Source of the DNA: Apteryx mantelli
Taxonomy: Eukaryota; Chordata; Aves; Apterygiformes; Apterygidae
Length of the DNA: 64,000 nt
NCBI RefSeq assembly: GCF_036417845.1
Contig: NC_089979.1
Coordinates: forward strand, 51,560,275 to 51,624,274
Reading direction: 5' to 3'
Part shown: piece after piece, positions 12,501 through 25,753 of the stretch
Layout: each line of letters opens with the position of its first letter
Numbering within the stretch: position 1 is the stretch's first letter
Position numbers and translations under genes: made by a program
Notes under the pieces: generated by a model
The model's input: only the letters and a program-made list of their open reading frames with translations
Databases searched by the model: none
What the model was told of the DNA's origin: nothing

Positions 12501-14667
12501 TATAACTAATGCAAGATAGATTAACGAGAGGGTTAAAACTTCTAAGAAGATTATGGTTCAAGCTATGAAGTTGTTCTTAAGTGGAAATGTCTTAGAGACT
12601 TGTAGATGCCCACAGTAAGAACTACACTGTTGTAATAATCAGCAGTCACACTGCAAAAGCATAAAGCATTCATTGGGGTTGTGAACACCACGTGTGACAG
12701 GTATTTCTCAGACTTTCCTTTGAAAGCACTGAAGGCTAGGCCAGTCTGATTAGTTGTCCTCTCTAGCCCTGGAAGGAGATTTGGCAAGAATCTTGCTGTT
12801 TCTGTGTCACACAGCTGCTAGGACACCAAAGGATCCGTTGGCTATGGCTTCAAACAAGGCATGGAGGACTTTCCTCAAGGAGTCACCTCTTACTGATGCC
12901 TAGAAAGTTTGCATTTTGCCTTGTCAGTGGAGGGATGCCTTATGCATCATTTGTGCCAAGGTTGCCCTCCAAGTTATCAAATGAAGTTATTTCAGGTCAG
13001 AGCACTTTAATTGACACCCCCCGCAGTAAGTGTGCAACCCTGCGGGACAGTTCAATGCCAGCAAAAGAGTCTCAGCAAGTTGCCAGGGGTGCTAAACAGC
13101 TCTCTGCATGATCACCTGTTACTCTGAGTTTCTTCATCTAAGCTTAATGACAGAAGTGCCAATCCCATCCTGGTGTCATTGGAGATCAAGTTAGAGGTAA
13201 AATTGTATGCAACTATGCAAGCATTGCCTTGGATCTCATCTGCCAACTGTTGAATACTCTAGTTTATTTGTGTAGCAACCTTACATTTACCCATCACAAA
13301 GCGGTTAGTGGAGAACACACAAATAGCTGTAATGTAAGAGATGCAATAAATTTTAGCAGGCAGAAGAGAACAGCGTCCAAATTCTTCTCTTCACCATCCT
13401 GCTTCTGGCTGTCTTGCTGCCAAAGCCTGAGCTCTGCAAATCATTCTAGCAAAGGCCTCTCTAAAAATGGAGTTGAACTTCCTTTCAAACGTTCCATTCC
13501 TTCAGGGCTAAGTTCATTGTCTTCTCTCATTTAATGTCTCTAGTTATATGCAAAGAATTAGGATGTAGGATAGACACAGAAGCTAAAAATTTCAGCAAGG
13601 CAACTTTTATTTCTTTATTATACTTGTCTGTTCATACTGTCTTCAGCATGGGTGCTTGTTGAGCTTATTATTGATGATGAATAAGAACAGACTGTTCAGA
13701 GATTAACAGAGATGGTTGTAGCCTCAAGACTTGATGAGCTGTAACCAAAGAAAATAAATCTCTACTTTCAAGGAAAGGGGGAGCAAGCCTTACACAACTG
13801 AATTTTGTGTGGCTCAGCTGTATTCAAAGCGGAATAGTGAAATTGCTGAGCAAAGCACTGAATGGCTCGTGTTCTGAATAGCTGTGTTGTAGGAGTAAGT
13901 TGCTTACTGCAGTCTCTTGAATGGAAAAAACTCAACTGTATTGTTTTCTTTCGGGTTAAAATAAACAAACCCATGAAACAAACGCCCCCATGACTGAGAA
14001 GTCTTTGGAGAAAAGCAGTGTAGTTCACCAGAGCAAATACTGACTCGCAAGGCAGTACCAATGAAAATTATGACAGAAGAACTCTTAGCCCCTGACACAG
14101 AAATTGGTGTAAAAGCCAGAAAGTAGCATCCCTTTCCCCTTCAGAATATCTCTTGCTTTTTACTTTTCTGGTTTCTGAAAATATGACATAAGGACACCAT
14201 TCTGGTTCAAAATAGTCTTTGAAACCATGGAAACTCAGTTTTAAAAGAGTAAATGCAGTGAATAACAGCTGTGATGATTATCACATAACCTTTTGCCTTC
14301 AGGATCTGGGGCTTTAAGTAAGATAGCAGACAACTTAAGTCTCATGGTAAACTGCTGAGAATTTTCTAAGCTAGAGGAAACTTGGGTCTATTACCATGTT
14401 CTGCACTATGAGTCAATAAACTCCATGTGTACTTCTTTTAAAATTATACAAACTGAATCTGCTTATCAATCAATCATGATATTCTATTCACTTCATATAG
14501 GCCTCAGGCTAGATACAGCTCCCTTAAACAGATGATTGTGCTGATGAGAATATCTTATGCTGTGAATTCAGCTAGAGGAAGAAAATAATGGAAAATTATA
14601 TTGCAACAGCTACTATTGCAAGTGTTTGTTCTTCAGGGAAAAAAGAGTAGGGAACATGCTCTTAAAA
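6516..14667. other. Intergenic DNA between TMEM241 and the CR1 element
   Basis: I see no gene here. Open frames are short, lack recognisable domains and have no convincing splice partners. The only distinct sequence is an (AAAC)n tract near 9,000. Composition is ordinary, with a few GC-richer patches (for example 9,040-9,180). Confidence 0.6.
8998..9023. repeat. (AAAC)n simple repeat
   Basis: Four imperfect AAAC units preceded by seven T and followed by a short A run. It could be a microsatellite or the decayed tail of an old retroposon; no retroposon body is recognisable upstream. Confidence 0.7.
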
Positions 14668-16008
14668 CTGGACTGGAAGAAAGCCAATGTCACCCCAGTC
14701 TTCAAAAAGGGCAAGAAGGAGGACCCAGGGAACTACAGGCCAGTCAGCCTCACCTGCATCCCTGGAAAGGTGATGGAGCAGCTCATCCTGGAGGCCATCT
14801 CCAAGCATGGGGAGGAAAAGAAGGTGATCAGGAGTAGTCAGCATGGTTTCACCAAGGGGAAATCATGCCTAACCAATCTGGTAGCCTTCTCTGATGGAAT
14901 GACTGGCTGGGTAGATGAGGGGAGAGCAGTGGATGTTGTCTACCTAGACTTCAGCAAGGCTTTCGACACTGTCTCCCATAGCATCCTCATAGACAAGCTC
15001 AGGAAGTGTGGGTTAGATGAGTGGACAGTGAGGTGGATTGAGAACTGGCTGATTGGCAGAGCTCAGAGAGTTGTGATCAGTGGCGCAGAGTCTAGTTGGA
15101 GGCCTGTAGCTAGCGGTGTCCCCCAGGGGTCAGTCCTGGGTCCAGTCTTGTTCAACTTCTTCATCAAGGACCTGGATGAAGGCACAGAGTGCACCCTCAG
15201 CAAGTTTGCCGACGATACAAAACTGGAAGGAGTGGCCGATACGCCAGAGGGCTGTGCTGCCATTCAGAGAGACTTGGACAGGCTGGAGAGGTGGGCAGAG
15301 AGGAACCTCATGAAGTTCAACAGAGGGAAGTGCAGGGTCCTGCACCTGGGGAGGAATAACCCCAGTCACCAGGACAGGTTGGGGGTTGACCTGCTGGAAA
15401 GCAGCTCTGCCGAGAAGGACCTGGGAGTGCTGGTGGACACCAAGTTAAGCATGAGGCAGCAATGTGCCCTTGTGGCCAAGAAGGCCAATGGTATCCTGGG
15501 GTGCCTCAGGAAGAGTGTTGCCAGCATGTCGAGGGAGGTGATTCTCCCCCTCTACTCAGCCCTGGTGAGGCCACATCTGGAGTACTGCGTCCAGTTCTGG
15601 GCTCCCCAGGACAAGAGGGATGTGGCACTACTGGAGCAAGTCCAGCGAAGGGCTACAAAGATGATTAGGGGACTGGAGCATCTCTCTTATGAGGAAAGAC
15701 TGAGAGAGCTGGGCCTGTTTAGCCTGGAGAAGAGAAGGCTGAGAGGAGATCTTATCAACGTGTACAAGTATCTGAAGGGAGGGTGTCGAGAGGATGGGAC
15801 CAGACTCTTTTCAGTGGTGCCGAGCGACAGGACGCGAGGCAACGGGCACAAACTGAAACACAGACAGTTCCATCTGAACATGAGGAAAAACTTTTTCACT
15901 GTGAGGGTGACAGAGCACTGGCACAGATTGCCCCGAGAGGTTGTGGAGTCTCCTTCTCTGGAGATATTCAAAACCCGCCTGGATGCAATCCTGTGCAATG
16001 TGCTCTAG
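14626..16008 (+). CDS. CR1 ORF2 fragment: reverse transcriptase and C-terminal region
   Basis: An uninterrupted 460-codon frame. The first dozen codons or so probably come from flanking DNA, since the element itself starts near 14,668, so the ATG at 14,626 is not an authentic CR1 start. Reverse transcriptase landmarks are in order: GNYRPVSLT near residue 38; YLDFSKAFD at about 106-114 with the first catalytic aspartate (108); [15 protein letters not shown] at about 194-197 with the paired aspartates 196-197; then the conserved CR1 C-terminal region ending [13 protein letters not shown]. The enzyme would copy CR1 RNA at the target site. This copy lacks the N-terminal endonuclease and cannot act alone. 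No stop or frameshift occurs in the surviving part, which suggests a fairly recent insertion. Confidence 0.93.
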   Translation: MFFREKRVGNMLLKLDWKKANVTPVFKKGKKEDPGNYRPVSLTCIPGKVMEQLILEAISKHGEEKKVIRSSQHGFTKGKSCLTNLVAFSDGMTGWVDEGRAVDVVYLDFSKAFDTVSHSILIDKLRKCGLDEWTVRWIENWLIGRAQRVVISGAESSWRPVASGVPQGSVLGPVLFNFFIKDLDEGTECTLSKFADDTKLEGVADTPEGCAAIQRDLDRLERWAERNLMKFNRGKCRVLHLGRNNPSHQDRLGVDLLESSSAEKDLGVLVDTKLSMRQQCALVAKKANGILGCLRKSVASMSREVILPLYSALVRPHLEYCVQFWAPQDKRDVALLEQVQRRATKMIRGLEHLSYEERLRELGLFSLEKRRLRGDLINVYKYLKGGCREDGTRLFSVVPSDRTRGNGHKLKHRQFHLNMRKNFFTVRVTEHWHRLPREVVESPSLEIFKTRLDAILCNVL

Positions 16009-16011
16009 GTG

Positions 16012-16029
16012 CCCCTGCTTGAGCAGGGG
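16012..16029 (+). other. CR1 3' UTR hairpin
   Basis: A perfect 7-bp stem (CCCCTGC/GCAGGGG) with a TTGA loop directly after the ORF2 stop and before the conserved CR1 terminal block. It is plausible as part of the RNA structure recognised by the CR1 reverse transcriptase, but that role is inferred. Confidence 0.6.
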
Positions 16030-16071
16030 GGTTGGACTAGATGATCTCCAGAGGTCCCTTTCAACCTCAGC

Positions 16072-16099
16072 GATTCTGTGATTCTGTGTGATTCTGTGA
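16072..16099 (+). repeat. CR1 terminal ATTCTGTG microsatellite
   Basis: Three imperfect copies of ATTCTGTG close the element. CR1 elements end in such octamer repeats instead of poly(A), so this fixes the 3' boundary. Confidence 0.9.
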
Positions 16100-16358
16100 A
16101 AAGAATTGTCTTTTATATTGGTCCTCTCTGAGAGACTTCATGAAATCACTTCATGACAAATTGTTTTGTGAGTTGGAGGTTTGGCTATCTTGCCTTAATA
16201 GGAAGGTACAAAATACTCTGACATATTTTTGACTACTCCAAAAATATATTCCTGCTATAGAATTCTATCATCATTTTCCATGTGATCATTTAAAAACAAA
16301 CAGTAAAGGAAGCCTGTGGCATGAGATTGCAGCTATAACATTCTTTAAGGTTTTGGAG

Positions 16359-16373
16359 TTTTTTTTTTTTTTT
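16359..16373. repeat. T15 homopolymer
   Basis: A run of fifteen T in AT-rich DNA about 260 bases past the CR1 end. No retroposon structure is attached to it. Confidence 0.85.
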
Positions 16374-16468
16374 GTAGAGCCCATTAAATTTCCAGGTCAC
16401 TGGTTGCATCTCCTCCTTTACTCTATAGTAGTCTTTTTTAAATAACTATGGTTATAGTTATACTAAAA

Positions 16469-16490
16469 ATTATTATTATTATTATTTTTT
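16469..16490. repeat. (ATT)n microsatellite
   Basis: About six ATT units followed by a T run. It is a short trinucleotide microsatellite. Confidence 0.85.
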
Positions 16491-19400
16491 ACTTTCTGGC
16501 TCTTATTACTACACTGTTAACTGGGAAATACTTTTTATCATATGAGGACAGCATTGTTACAAAATCAATCATTAGGTCTAAGGGTAGTATTTCTGCTTTT
16601 TTTTAGCTTTTGAATCACTTTTTTTTTTCTTTTAAGAATCCCAGTACTAGCACCTAAGCTCATTTGTGCTTTGAAAAGTCTATTCATCGAGTTACTTGCT
16701 TATAGTGCATGCAATTTGCAAGCAAGCTAGCTATACAAAACGCAGCTCAGTATATCTATAAGTGCCTTTAACCATTGTGTGAGACTGTGTAGAGTTTGCT
16801 TAATAAGCTGCTTTGTGGGCAGCAGCATCGCAGATGTAGGTGGTTTTTCAAGGCATATTTGTGCCTTGATGGGCTTCTCCAATGTCTGATAAGGTCTTCA
16901 GTGAAGGCAGCTACTGTGACTTCTCCTTCAGCTGCTTATTTTAATGAAACTTTCAGGAGCATATCCCTGCCATTCCTACCACTTTCTCAAACTTACTGAT
17001 GAGTACAAAAGCTAGCAGGGGGAGGCCAAAGTGTGATCAAATAAGTCTCAGATCTTTAAGAAACTAGGGAGAGAATAATTTGGATGGATAGCCATTTTAA
17101 TGTCATTATTATAGATATCCTATCATATCACTTCAACAGATCAATTTTGCAAAGTGTGTGAACATCACCACTGGATTCCAGAATGGGTTTTCACAGCAAG
17201 TACCAAAAGAAGTAAAGAATTTGTGCATCTGTGTACAGTGCTTCTGAAAGGACAATGTACTAGCAAGTTCTTTGAATTACAATCTATGAAGGGAAAATTC
17301 AGGAATAATTCATTGGTTTGTGTTTTTGTTTTGCTTTCTAAACTAAGCAGTTCTTTTCTGTTACCTAACTCAGAAGAAATGAAAGAAGGTTGTGAAAGGG
17401 ATATGGGACTGTAGCAAAAGGTCTCATTCTCCTTTTCTTTACTTGTGATCACTCTGATTATCTAGGCCACCTCTATAGGCTCCAACAGGCAACCTCTGGC
17501 TAGGTTTCCTGCAGTGTTTTGCAACTCTTACGGCAAAGTTGGAAGAAAAGAACATGTACCTGTGCCTTGGCCTCTCCCAGAATGAAGATTATGATACAGA
17601 TTATTATAGGTTATTAGTTTAAGTTGTGAACAGGTTGTCAGCACAACACCTTGCAAGTTTATTGTTCAGAAATGTTCCTTGTAGTCTGCACCTGGTGAAG
17701 CATGAGATGCTAGTGGGACTCCTCAGTAAGTGCACTGTAACAGGTAGATTAAGACAATCCTTCTATATTGCCATAAATTATGCAATGATGGATACATTGT
17801 CTTTTACAGCAGTCCTTGGGGTACAAATCTTGTGTGCCTACAATTCTGTCTTTGCCAATATAGGGTTTTAATTATTCCTTGAAATAGCCCTTCCTAAAGG
17901 TCTGTTGGGAGAATGTCCAGGTCTTCATGCCAAAGGTTGTCTTCCCTGCTGTCCAGAGGGCAGAACTGGGAGGGCAGGAGATGACTGTCCTCTTGGGCCC
18001 TCAGTGGACCAGCTTGGAGGGGCCTCAGAGATGTACTTTGTTCTGCCGTGGTTTCAGTCCAAAGTAGAGCTGTTCCCTGGTTATTCCCTGTTTTACTCTG
18101 CTGCAGTAAGAGCCAGCAGATGCATGAATATTTCTATATCAGGTAGTGTTAGCCCTGATGGGGAAGAGGAATGAGGTCTGTGCTTTGAGAGGAGTGTCCT
18201 AGGTGGAAAGCTGCTGAGTTAGATGTGGGGAGCAGTGCTCGGTGGCTGTGGGAACTGCAGAATCATGATTTTTCCTGCTCTGCTGCCTGCAAACCTCTTG
18301 GTGGCTGCAGTAAGGAACTGCTTTCAGCTGGTAAGGAATATTTCAGTTTCTCAGCCTTGTGGCCTTGTAGCCTTTCATGCCACCCTCTTCATCTTTCTAA
18401 CTAAGGATCTGCTTTGGATCACAGGTTGCCATTTCTTCAGTGTTTGTCCATAATAATTGTGTTGCCACCATCAGTTAAATTCACCAGATATTTTTCTTCC
18501 TGGCCTCCTGCAGCTTTAATCTGAGACTTTCCATTTTCCTCTCCATGGACACCATCATAGCCTGAACAGAGTCCAATTTTCCATTAATGGACACAGCAGG
18601 CTTTTAAAATAAATCAGACAAGGGTGGAGTCCGCAGCTCCGGATGCACTGTATGAAAAGAGTCAGCCAGACCCAACTCCCAGCATTGCACCAGCTTTTTT
18701 CTGCTTATCTTTGGGTTTATTGAAATAATAAAAAATGAACCAAAAGAAAAAAAGGCACCTAAGCAGCAGCAGCAAGGGCAAAGCAGCTAACAAGGAATGA
18801 AAGAGGAAATGGGATTTGATAGTTCTTGATTTATCTATGTGACCGGTAATTTAAACTTTGATACTTGAAATGTTCATTAGAGAATACATCTGAATGCAGT
18901 GGGTTGTATGCTCCACTGACTGGTAGAGATCGAACTGTGTAATATTGCTCAGGTTAGAGGAAACTGAAGATTGGGTACTGGACAAAAAATAGTTGTTCCT
19001 TTTTCCTCAACATAGGTTGTTATCTTAATTCAACTGCAATCTCTACACAAATAAGATGATACATAGGTAGCCCTGGAAGGCAGATGACAATTTATGGAGT
19101 CTTGGATTCAGAAAATACTAGTGGCTCAGGCTGACATGGGAGTTGAGTACTTTTCAGCTCTGGTTTTGGGTTTGAATTTTAACGTTTGCCCATGGAAATA
19201 CTCCAGTTTCTGATGGGCTTCCAATCTGTGCTGCTCACTGGAGGAGGATGTTTCAGGATAGCAGGGAGGATGTGTAAATTGCTCCAGAAGGCGGCATTAA
19301 ATATTAAGCTTTCAGAAGCACTCTAGATGCAACTTTCCTGTGTTTTTGGAAGATGTGCATCTAAATGCTTTGGGATTGTTCATAAGCTTGAATTGGTCCA

Positions 19401-22400
19401 GTTTTAACAGGAGAAAATGCTCACAACTAGGAGAGAGAGATTAGAACAATCTACTGGTGTTTGGAGATGCATTGGTCTTCATCCATTTGAAATGTCTCAA
19501 CCGTACCTAGATGTCTCTTTAAAATGCTTGTGCCCCATGAGGAACTGCTGTGTGGTTAGTTTGTGGGCTACATCTTGGGAGGTCAGATCTCTGAATAACT
19601 TTTGGCCTTGAAGGCAGAAGGTAGGTGACTACTGATTGTACTTCAACTGGGCTGTTCAGGACCCCTGCAGTCCTCTCACAGCCAGTGGGAGGAGACTCCT
19701 TTTCTCAAGAAGAGATGGTGATGATGTGTGGAGGGTAGTCATTGCTCCAATGCCCTTTTCTTTAGGTGGGCATGTCTTTAACATACCTTGGTTCTCCGTT
19801 TTCATCTAGGGACGCTCAGGTGAGCAGTGTAAGGACGAATGTGGCCGTGGCTGCTTGCATCCCTTCTTGTCAGTGCCGTAGGTTTCCTGTGGAAGGAAAT
19901 CTGAAGGGATGATGGGCTGGTTCACATCCAGCCTCGTCCCAACATGCAGTGAAGATGTAGCCAATGTATACACCTGGGAATGGCCCACAGTGTGCTCCTG
20001 CCCTATGCTGGAGACAGAGCTGATATCTTTCCTGATTAAAAAGGACCGCATGTGGCAGTTTAATCAACGGAAGTTGATTGCATTGCCTCACAGTCTATGC
20101 TCCTAGCTACAGAAGTGGGAGGACGAGAGGACGGTGTTTTCGGCTGCAGTCCCTCGATGAGTGCTGTTCATATGTGCGTTGTTCTGCAGGGGCCTCCAGC
20201 CACCAGGAAGTGGAGAGGACCTGGGGAAGCAGCACAGCCTAGACCGTTAATCCACCTTGGATGGTAACAATTTAGTCATTTTTACTGGTGAGTAGGATGA
20301 GCAGTTTAGAAATGAAAGCCTTTTATCCAGCTTTTTAAAACTTTACAGCTACTATGTTTCTGCATTCATTCTTGATCTTTTTTAACTAAAAATATGACCA
20401 GGCTTCTTGGGTTGCCAGCAGAAACTATTAATGGAAACCGCAGACTCCCATTATTTTCTGCATATTTATAACTTTGTGAGCCATTCCTCCCTCCCTTGAG
20501 CAGCATCTCAGACTGTTCATCTCTGCAATTTTTCTAAGTCTGTTCTTGGTACTTTATCTCCCCTCCCCATCTAAACTGGCTATTCAAGACAATGTTGAAA
20601 AGTGGAAGGGTGGGGAAAACTGCCACAAATACACTGCTTCGACCAGCTAGGGAATTCCATATGCTGCTCCTTGCAGGGAGAGGGGGAAGAGACCAACACA
20701 TGTCTCTTAAGCTTACAATTTGATAGGATTTTTTTAGCATTTCAGAAATACATTGGGATTTGCCATCTCACCTGCTTTTTAGTTTCATTTTTTTGTGTGT
20801 GAGGACTGGCTACAAACAGAAGGAGAAGAAGCTGAGGCCTGTGCACTCCCAAGGGTTGAATGATACTCAACAGATAGATAGGCGGAAACGTAGAGCCAAG
20901 TATGTGTAACCTTTGTGTCCTCTGGTGTGAGAGAAGGAAAAACAATCTGATCCTGCCACCGCAGTTCTTGTGCTGCGACAAAATGCCTTTGTTCTGTGTA
21001 AAAAGCCAGCGCAATGCAACTGTGTTGTCAAAATGACCAATTAGTAAAACAATAGAGGAGAAGCAAATAGTTTGAGGTAGTCTAGATTCCTCCAAACTTT
21101 TTCTTGCTCTAAGCCTCTAGCCTCTAAAGGTGCTGAGGAAAATCTTGAAAAAGATGTAGATGCAATCTAAAAACTAAAAGAAAAATCAAACTCCCAAATC
21201 TTCCCTCTCCTAAATCAATGAACAGAATCTATTCCTGTTAAACTGGTCTCTGTTTGTTAACACAGGGATCTTAATATTGGCTTGTAAATAAACTGGGCTT
21301 TATGTTCTCCCCTTCTGCTTCTCCATTCTCTCTCCCCCAATAAAATCTCAAAATAACCCCCTCCAGCTGCTGGTAGAGGGAAACAATGGGGAAACTTCCC
21401 CTTCTTGCCTGTGTATGTTGAGAAGGAAAGGAGGGAAGAGGATGAAGTAGAAAGGGTACCTCATGGAGGCTGGGGAAGAAAAAACTAAGGGTATTTAGTC
21501 GTAATGGCAGCCGTTCTGGAGCCCTGGCTTGCACAGCTTCTTCCTTGATGAAAATGAAATACTTGCTGATGTTAGCTAAGGCAACACTCCACTAGGCTTG
21601 GAGGCTCCTCTAATGATGAGCAATCTCTGCAGTGTTTACTGAGACGTTGTATGGTGTTTCTCTGGTGTCAGCTTATCCATGATCAAATTTGGAGATCATG
21701 CCAAAAAAGGTAGAAGAGCAAAAGGAAGAGGAGTCGCAAAGCAAGGGGCTAGGAGACCCTCACAGCAGCAAGGACTATGAGAAACAAGGAGATGGTATGT
21801 TATGACCGACATAATATACAAGGTTTATTATGACTAACAGTGTCCCACACTAGGGGAAAGAGCTCCGTGGGTGCACTCTCACATAGCATGTGTTTGCTGC
21901 AGTAGAAGAGAGTTATTTTCATCCCTTCTCTCCCTTCCCTTTTACTATCTTGTCTAACTAAATACTTTGCTTGTTAAGCATATCTACTGCGATGAGGGAC
22001 CCCCCCACCCCATCCCATGGTTCAGCAAGCTGTAGGGGAGGAATTTTTCTGTTTCAAGTTACATGATATACTGGTGTGAGTTCAACAAGTCATAAATTAG
22101 TCACAACTAAAATTCAGCTGCAAACTAGAAGGCTTCTAATGGTTTAAGGAATTAAGTCATGGAGCATCTGTCTAAACAGGGTAGTAGAGGTAAGGTGCTC
22201 AGTAAGATTATGGCGAGGTTTGTGTGACAGGCTAAAGGGAGTCACAGAAACGGGAAATTAAGCTTGTGATGGTAGCCAATATTTAGAGCTCTTTAAGCGA
22301 TAGAAATTGTTCACATCTGAAGTCAGCAGCAACTTGGTATTTCTTTTCCCTTGCATTGAATGTATACAGTCCATTTTCCAGGATCACCATTCCTACTCTT

Positions 22401-23692
22401 TTTCTGTAGCACACTGCAGCTGTTAGTTTTAGTCTCACTAGTCCTGATACCTGCTGTTGGGTTCTGGGCAATGCTTTCTGGGTTTACAGTGAATGAAAAG
22501 ATGGTCTCTGAGCTCATCTGGACCAGATGCCTACATAACAGATGTGCTTGCAAGTGCCAGACCCAGGGCTCCCTGAGCAAGGTGGTTCCCTCCAGTACTT
22601 TATTCCTGAAAGTGTCTTGTGGCAAGAAGCTTGATATAAAACATATGTCTTTAATATAATCTAGAATTAACTTTAATATATCCAAATTTAAATTTAATCT
22701 CTTCAAATATATTTAACTTTAAAACCCTCCAAGATTGATTCTCAGGTTAGGAGGGAAGGAGAGAGCATGTGCTATATGGGCAGCTTTTGATCAGCCTAGG
22801 TAATTGCAGTGTCTGATTAATGTGGTTTGAAGCATGGGTGATGCAGTTAGGAAAGGATTGGGGCCTTGGGGTGCTGAACAGGTGACTTTGAGTGCCCCAT
22901 GCAGCTCTTGCTCCTCTTTCTTTGCTACTCTCTCTGGCAGGAAGGATGAATTTGAGGTTTGCTTGTGGCCCTTCTGCTACTGTCAGGATGGAGCTTAGAT
23001 CATGGTCACCTGGGGTGAAATGGGAGCATACAAGGGGTAGAGAAAACATCAGCCTAAAAATAGCATGGTGCAAAGATTGTTTTTTCCCATCTCAGTTCCT
23101 GTAATTAAAATAAGGCTTGTTCTCAGGCTGAGGCACTGAGTCTTTGGCTGTATGTACTCACAGCAAAGTCAGAGGGAATGAACAGGATTTAGGGGTGGTT
23201 CAAAAGGGCCTTTCAGTTTGTGTGCAAGTTTACTTGAAGGGATGTGTGTGAAATTTCTTCTTCTCTTCATCTTTTCCCCCTTGTCTCCAGAGTTTAAAAT
23301 GGAAGCTGGATGGGCAACCTGAGTTCAAACAGGGTGCTGTTTGGAGAGGCTGACTAACTAGGTGCTGGCAAAAAAAATAGCTTAAATTGTGAACGCTAAC
23401 AGGTGGCATATAATTGGCTGTATTTGTATGTGTGAGTGAATGTCTGAACTCCTGAATGCTAAAGCAGAAGCCTGCCACTTGCTAGCTGCAACCTGTATGG
23501 GCTGGTTGTTAATTTGGCAACATGTAGACTAAGTCCTGAACCCTTTAAATAATGAAGGGCCATGAGACAAACACATGGATGAGGAGGTTGCTCACCCCTT
23601 GTGCTTCTGCACACAGACTTTTTAAAGCAAGAAAACTGGGGGCTTGGTGTTCCAGAAAGAGGCATTGCTGCCAAAAAGAAGGGTTTTTGGTT

Positions 23693-23706
23693 GGGGGGGG
23701 GGGGGG
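23693..23706 (+). repeat. G14 homopolymer
   Basis: Exactly fourteen G on the + strand in intergenic DNA. It is one of three G runs of identical length in the window (also 37,962 and 60,504). Confidence 0.9.
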
Positions 23707-24643
23707 AGAAGTGATCTGGGAAAGAAGAAAGTGAAGATCTCAGCTGGAGAAAAGATCCTAGAAGTGGGGGAAGAGCCTGGAGATGGGTGAGCTGCATGGA
23801 GACAGGCACTGGGGGTGCCCAGGGACCTTGGCTGGTGAAGCCAGAGACTGGTAACTGCAGCAGCGGTGCTTCAGGGTCTGACACGAATTTATGCCCAGCT
23901 TTCCTGGACCAGCAGTGATCTCCCCACTGGGAAGAGAAGGCAAGACCTTGTGAACAAATTTGCCAGCCCAGCACATAAATATTGCTGACTGGGTAAGGTT
24001 TAACATGGTAAAGAAGTTCCATCTCCTGGTCCTCAATGTTCCTGAAGCCTTTTTGGTGGGAAACTGGAGCCTGGGGCTTCTCCTTTTAGTTTGCTCGCAA
24101 GTTACAACAAGAGTTATTAGTAATACTGCCATGGGCTTATTAATAAGCAGTTTGATGTCCCAGAGGAAGACAAAACCAAAAACATTTGACACATACAGGT
24201 GAGAGAACTGAATAATTTTACTTACTGTCACTGGTGGAAAAGAGTCTGGGTTTTTCAATTTTTTTAAAATTTTTTATTTTTTAGAAAAGGAAAAAACCCT
24301 CTGCATGGTAGAGTGTATAGTATATAATCTCAAAACATAACAAGTGATCTGGAATGGATTATTTTCCAAACTATTTAAAGTTGAACCTAAAATCATTTGT
24401 AAATCAACACTCATTACCATGTAAGACAAAGGCAAACAATCAACGCTTTTTTTTTTGTTTGTTTGGTACAGATTTCCTTGATCACTTCAGCCTGAATTTT
24501 CCCAGGGTTGGGGAGAAAAGGGGGCAAATACTGCCTGTTGTCCGAACCTTAATTGTACTGACCAAGCTTTGTGCTTTGACATTTAGCATCATATGGCTTT
24601 ATATATATTCCTAAGTGAACAGTGCAACATCATCACCATCGTG

Positions 24644-24649
24644 TTTATT
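24644..24649 (-). terminator. CABLES1: Candidate distal poly(A) signal of CABLES1
   Basis: The minus strand reads AATAAA, followed within about 30 bases by a GATGGTGATGATGTTG stretch resembling a GU-rich downstream element. It lies about 2.6 kb after the stop. Confidence 0.4.
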
Positions 24650-25741
24650 CCACATTCAAACTGTAACTGAACATGACTCCAAAACCCTTTCCCGCCCCCA
24701 AAACAACAACAACAAAAAGCAGAAAGTCTCCAGCAATCAGATTTCATCCCAGAAATCTGTGTAAACTGTAGATGAGGGTTGGGTAGCAGCACAGAAGACA
24801 AAGATGTGACAGCACGATTCAACAGCATCTCTAAAGACTACTGTAGGGCTGTCATTCTTTAGTCTGTATCTTGCAATCACAATTTGCTTTTTCCCTGCAA
24901 TACTAATAAAGCAACATTAAAAAATCAGACTCAAAAGCAAAATGTAGAAGCCTTTACGGAAAAGTAAAGCTTCCATTTAGCTCTATGTATGTGGTCACTA
25001 TTAGGAACAGAACTCTGTAATTAGAAGCAAATTTTGAAAGTATATACATGATTTTGGTGAAAAAGGATGCAGCTGAAGATGGAGGGCCTCCTGTCGCACC
25101 TGCAAAATGTTTTGGTTTGGAGGCCAAGCTGCTATGCTGCCGTTTGGGGCTGAGCAAACAGGCCCGAGAGGAGCTGTACACATTAAGCGCTCTGCAGGCT
25201 CTCAGCTTTTCCATTTCTCGGCTGCTTCTGGGCCCCTGGCCCCTCTCTGCTGCCAGATGTGTGATGCGTCCAATGCAGCGGTGGGGGGACTTTTCTCTTT
25301 GCCCCTTCTTCCCCCAGTCCTGGTGGAATGTATCTAATTAATAATTAGCTAAGTAGGAATAATAACTGTAAGCTAGCATAGTGAACCTCCCCCTTAAAAT
25401 GGAGGGAGAGCAATAGCATCAAACAAACTCCCATTTGTCCTGACATGTTTTATGTAACCTTTCCAGCACCTATAGAGCAATCATACGCAGGCATTTTTCA
25501 TACTAGAATTTAAAGGCGTCAAAGCTGGTAAAGAAACTGGATGTTTCCTGGCCTAACTGAAGGAAATAATAAAACCGATTAAAATAAAAGTGAATGAAAG
25601 AAAGTAAGTGTTAGTGTGTTCGCATCCTCTGCTATGTCCCACTTCTCTACCTTCTGCTCACAAGCCCTTTCCATGCTCTGAGCAAGCACTCCCAAACCGA
25701 GAGGTGTAAGGCTGCAGCTGAAACCTCATGGCTGAGATTTT

Positions 25742-25753
25742 TTTATTTTTATT
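25742..25753 (-). terminator. CABLES1: Candidate proximal poly(A) signals of CABLES1
   Basis: Two adjacent AATAAA hexamers on the minus strand, about 1.5 kb after the stop. They sit in an A-rich run, so they could be incidental. Confidence 0.25.

Larger units (their letters stand above)
14668..16099 (+). mobile_element. 5'-truncated CR1 LINE retrotransposon
   Basis: The 3' part of a CR1 non-LTR retrotransposon. The left border is judged from where similarity to the CR1 frame begins, around GACTGGAAGAAAGCC, so it is approximate; the endonuclease part is missing, as in most genomic CR1 copies. The right end shows the CR1 3' signature: the conserved GTTGGACTAGATGATCTCC block, then AGAGGTCCC, then ATTCTGTG repeats to about 16,099. 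No poly(A) tail is present, as expected for CR1. The sequence is CpG- and G-richer than its flanks. It lies between two genes and is not interrupted by another insertion. Confidence 0.95.
16100..24619. other. Intergenic DNA between CR1 and the CABLES1 3' end
   Basis: I see no supported gene. Simple sequence includes T15 at 16,359, (ATT)n at 16,469 and G14 at 23,693. An AT-rich block lies at about 22,634-22,722. The longest open frame is 187 codons on the minus strand (23,459-24,022); it has no domain I recognise and overlaps a second long frame, so I treat it as chance. Confidence 0.55.

Noticed and set aside
21670..21790. Purine-rich stretch that reads as a charged peptide from ATG 21,692 and contains IKFGDHAK in another frame, reminiscent of a reverse transcriptase FADD box
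   Set aside because: The similarity covers only about 24 bases and the aspartate pair is not preserved. Purine-rich DNA is naturally poor in stop codons.
23459..24022. 187-codon minus-strand open frame in intergenic DNA
   Set aside because: It has no recognisable domain, overlaps another long frame on the same strand, and its complement contains the G14 run. I treat it as a chance frame in GC-richer DNA.
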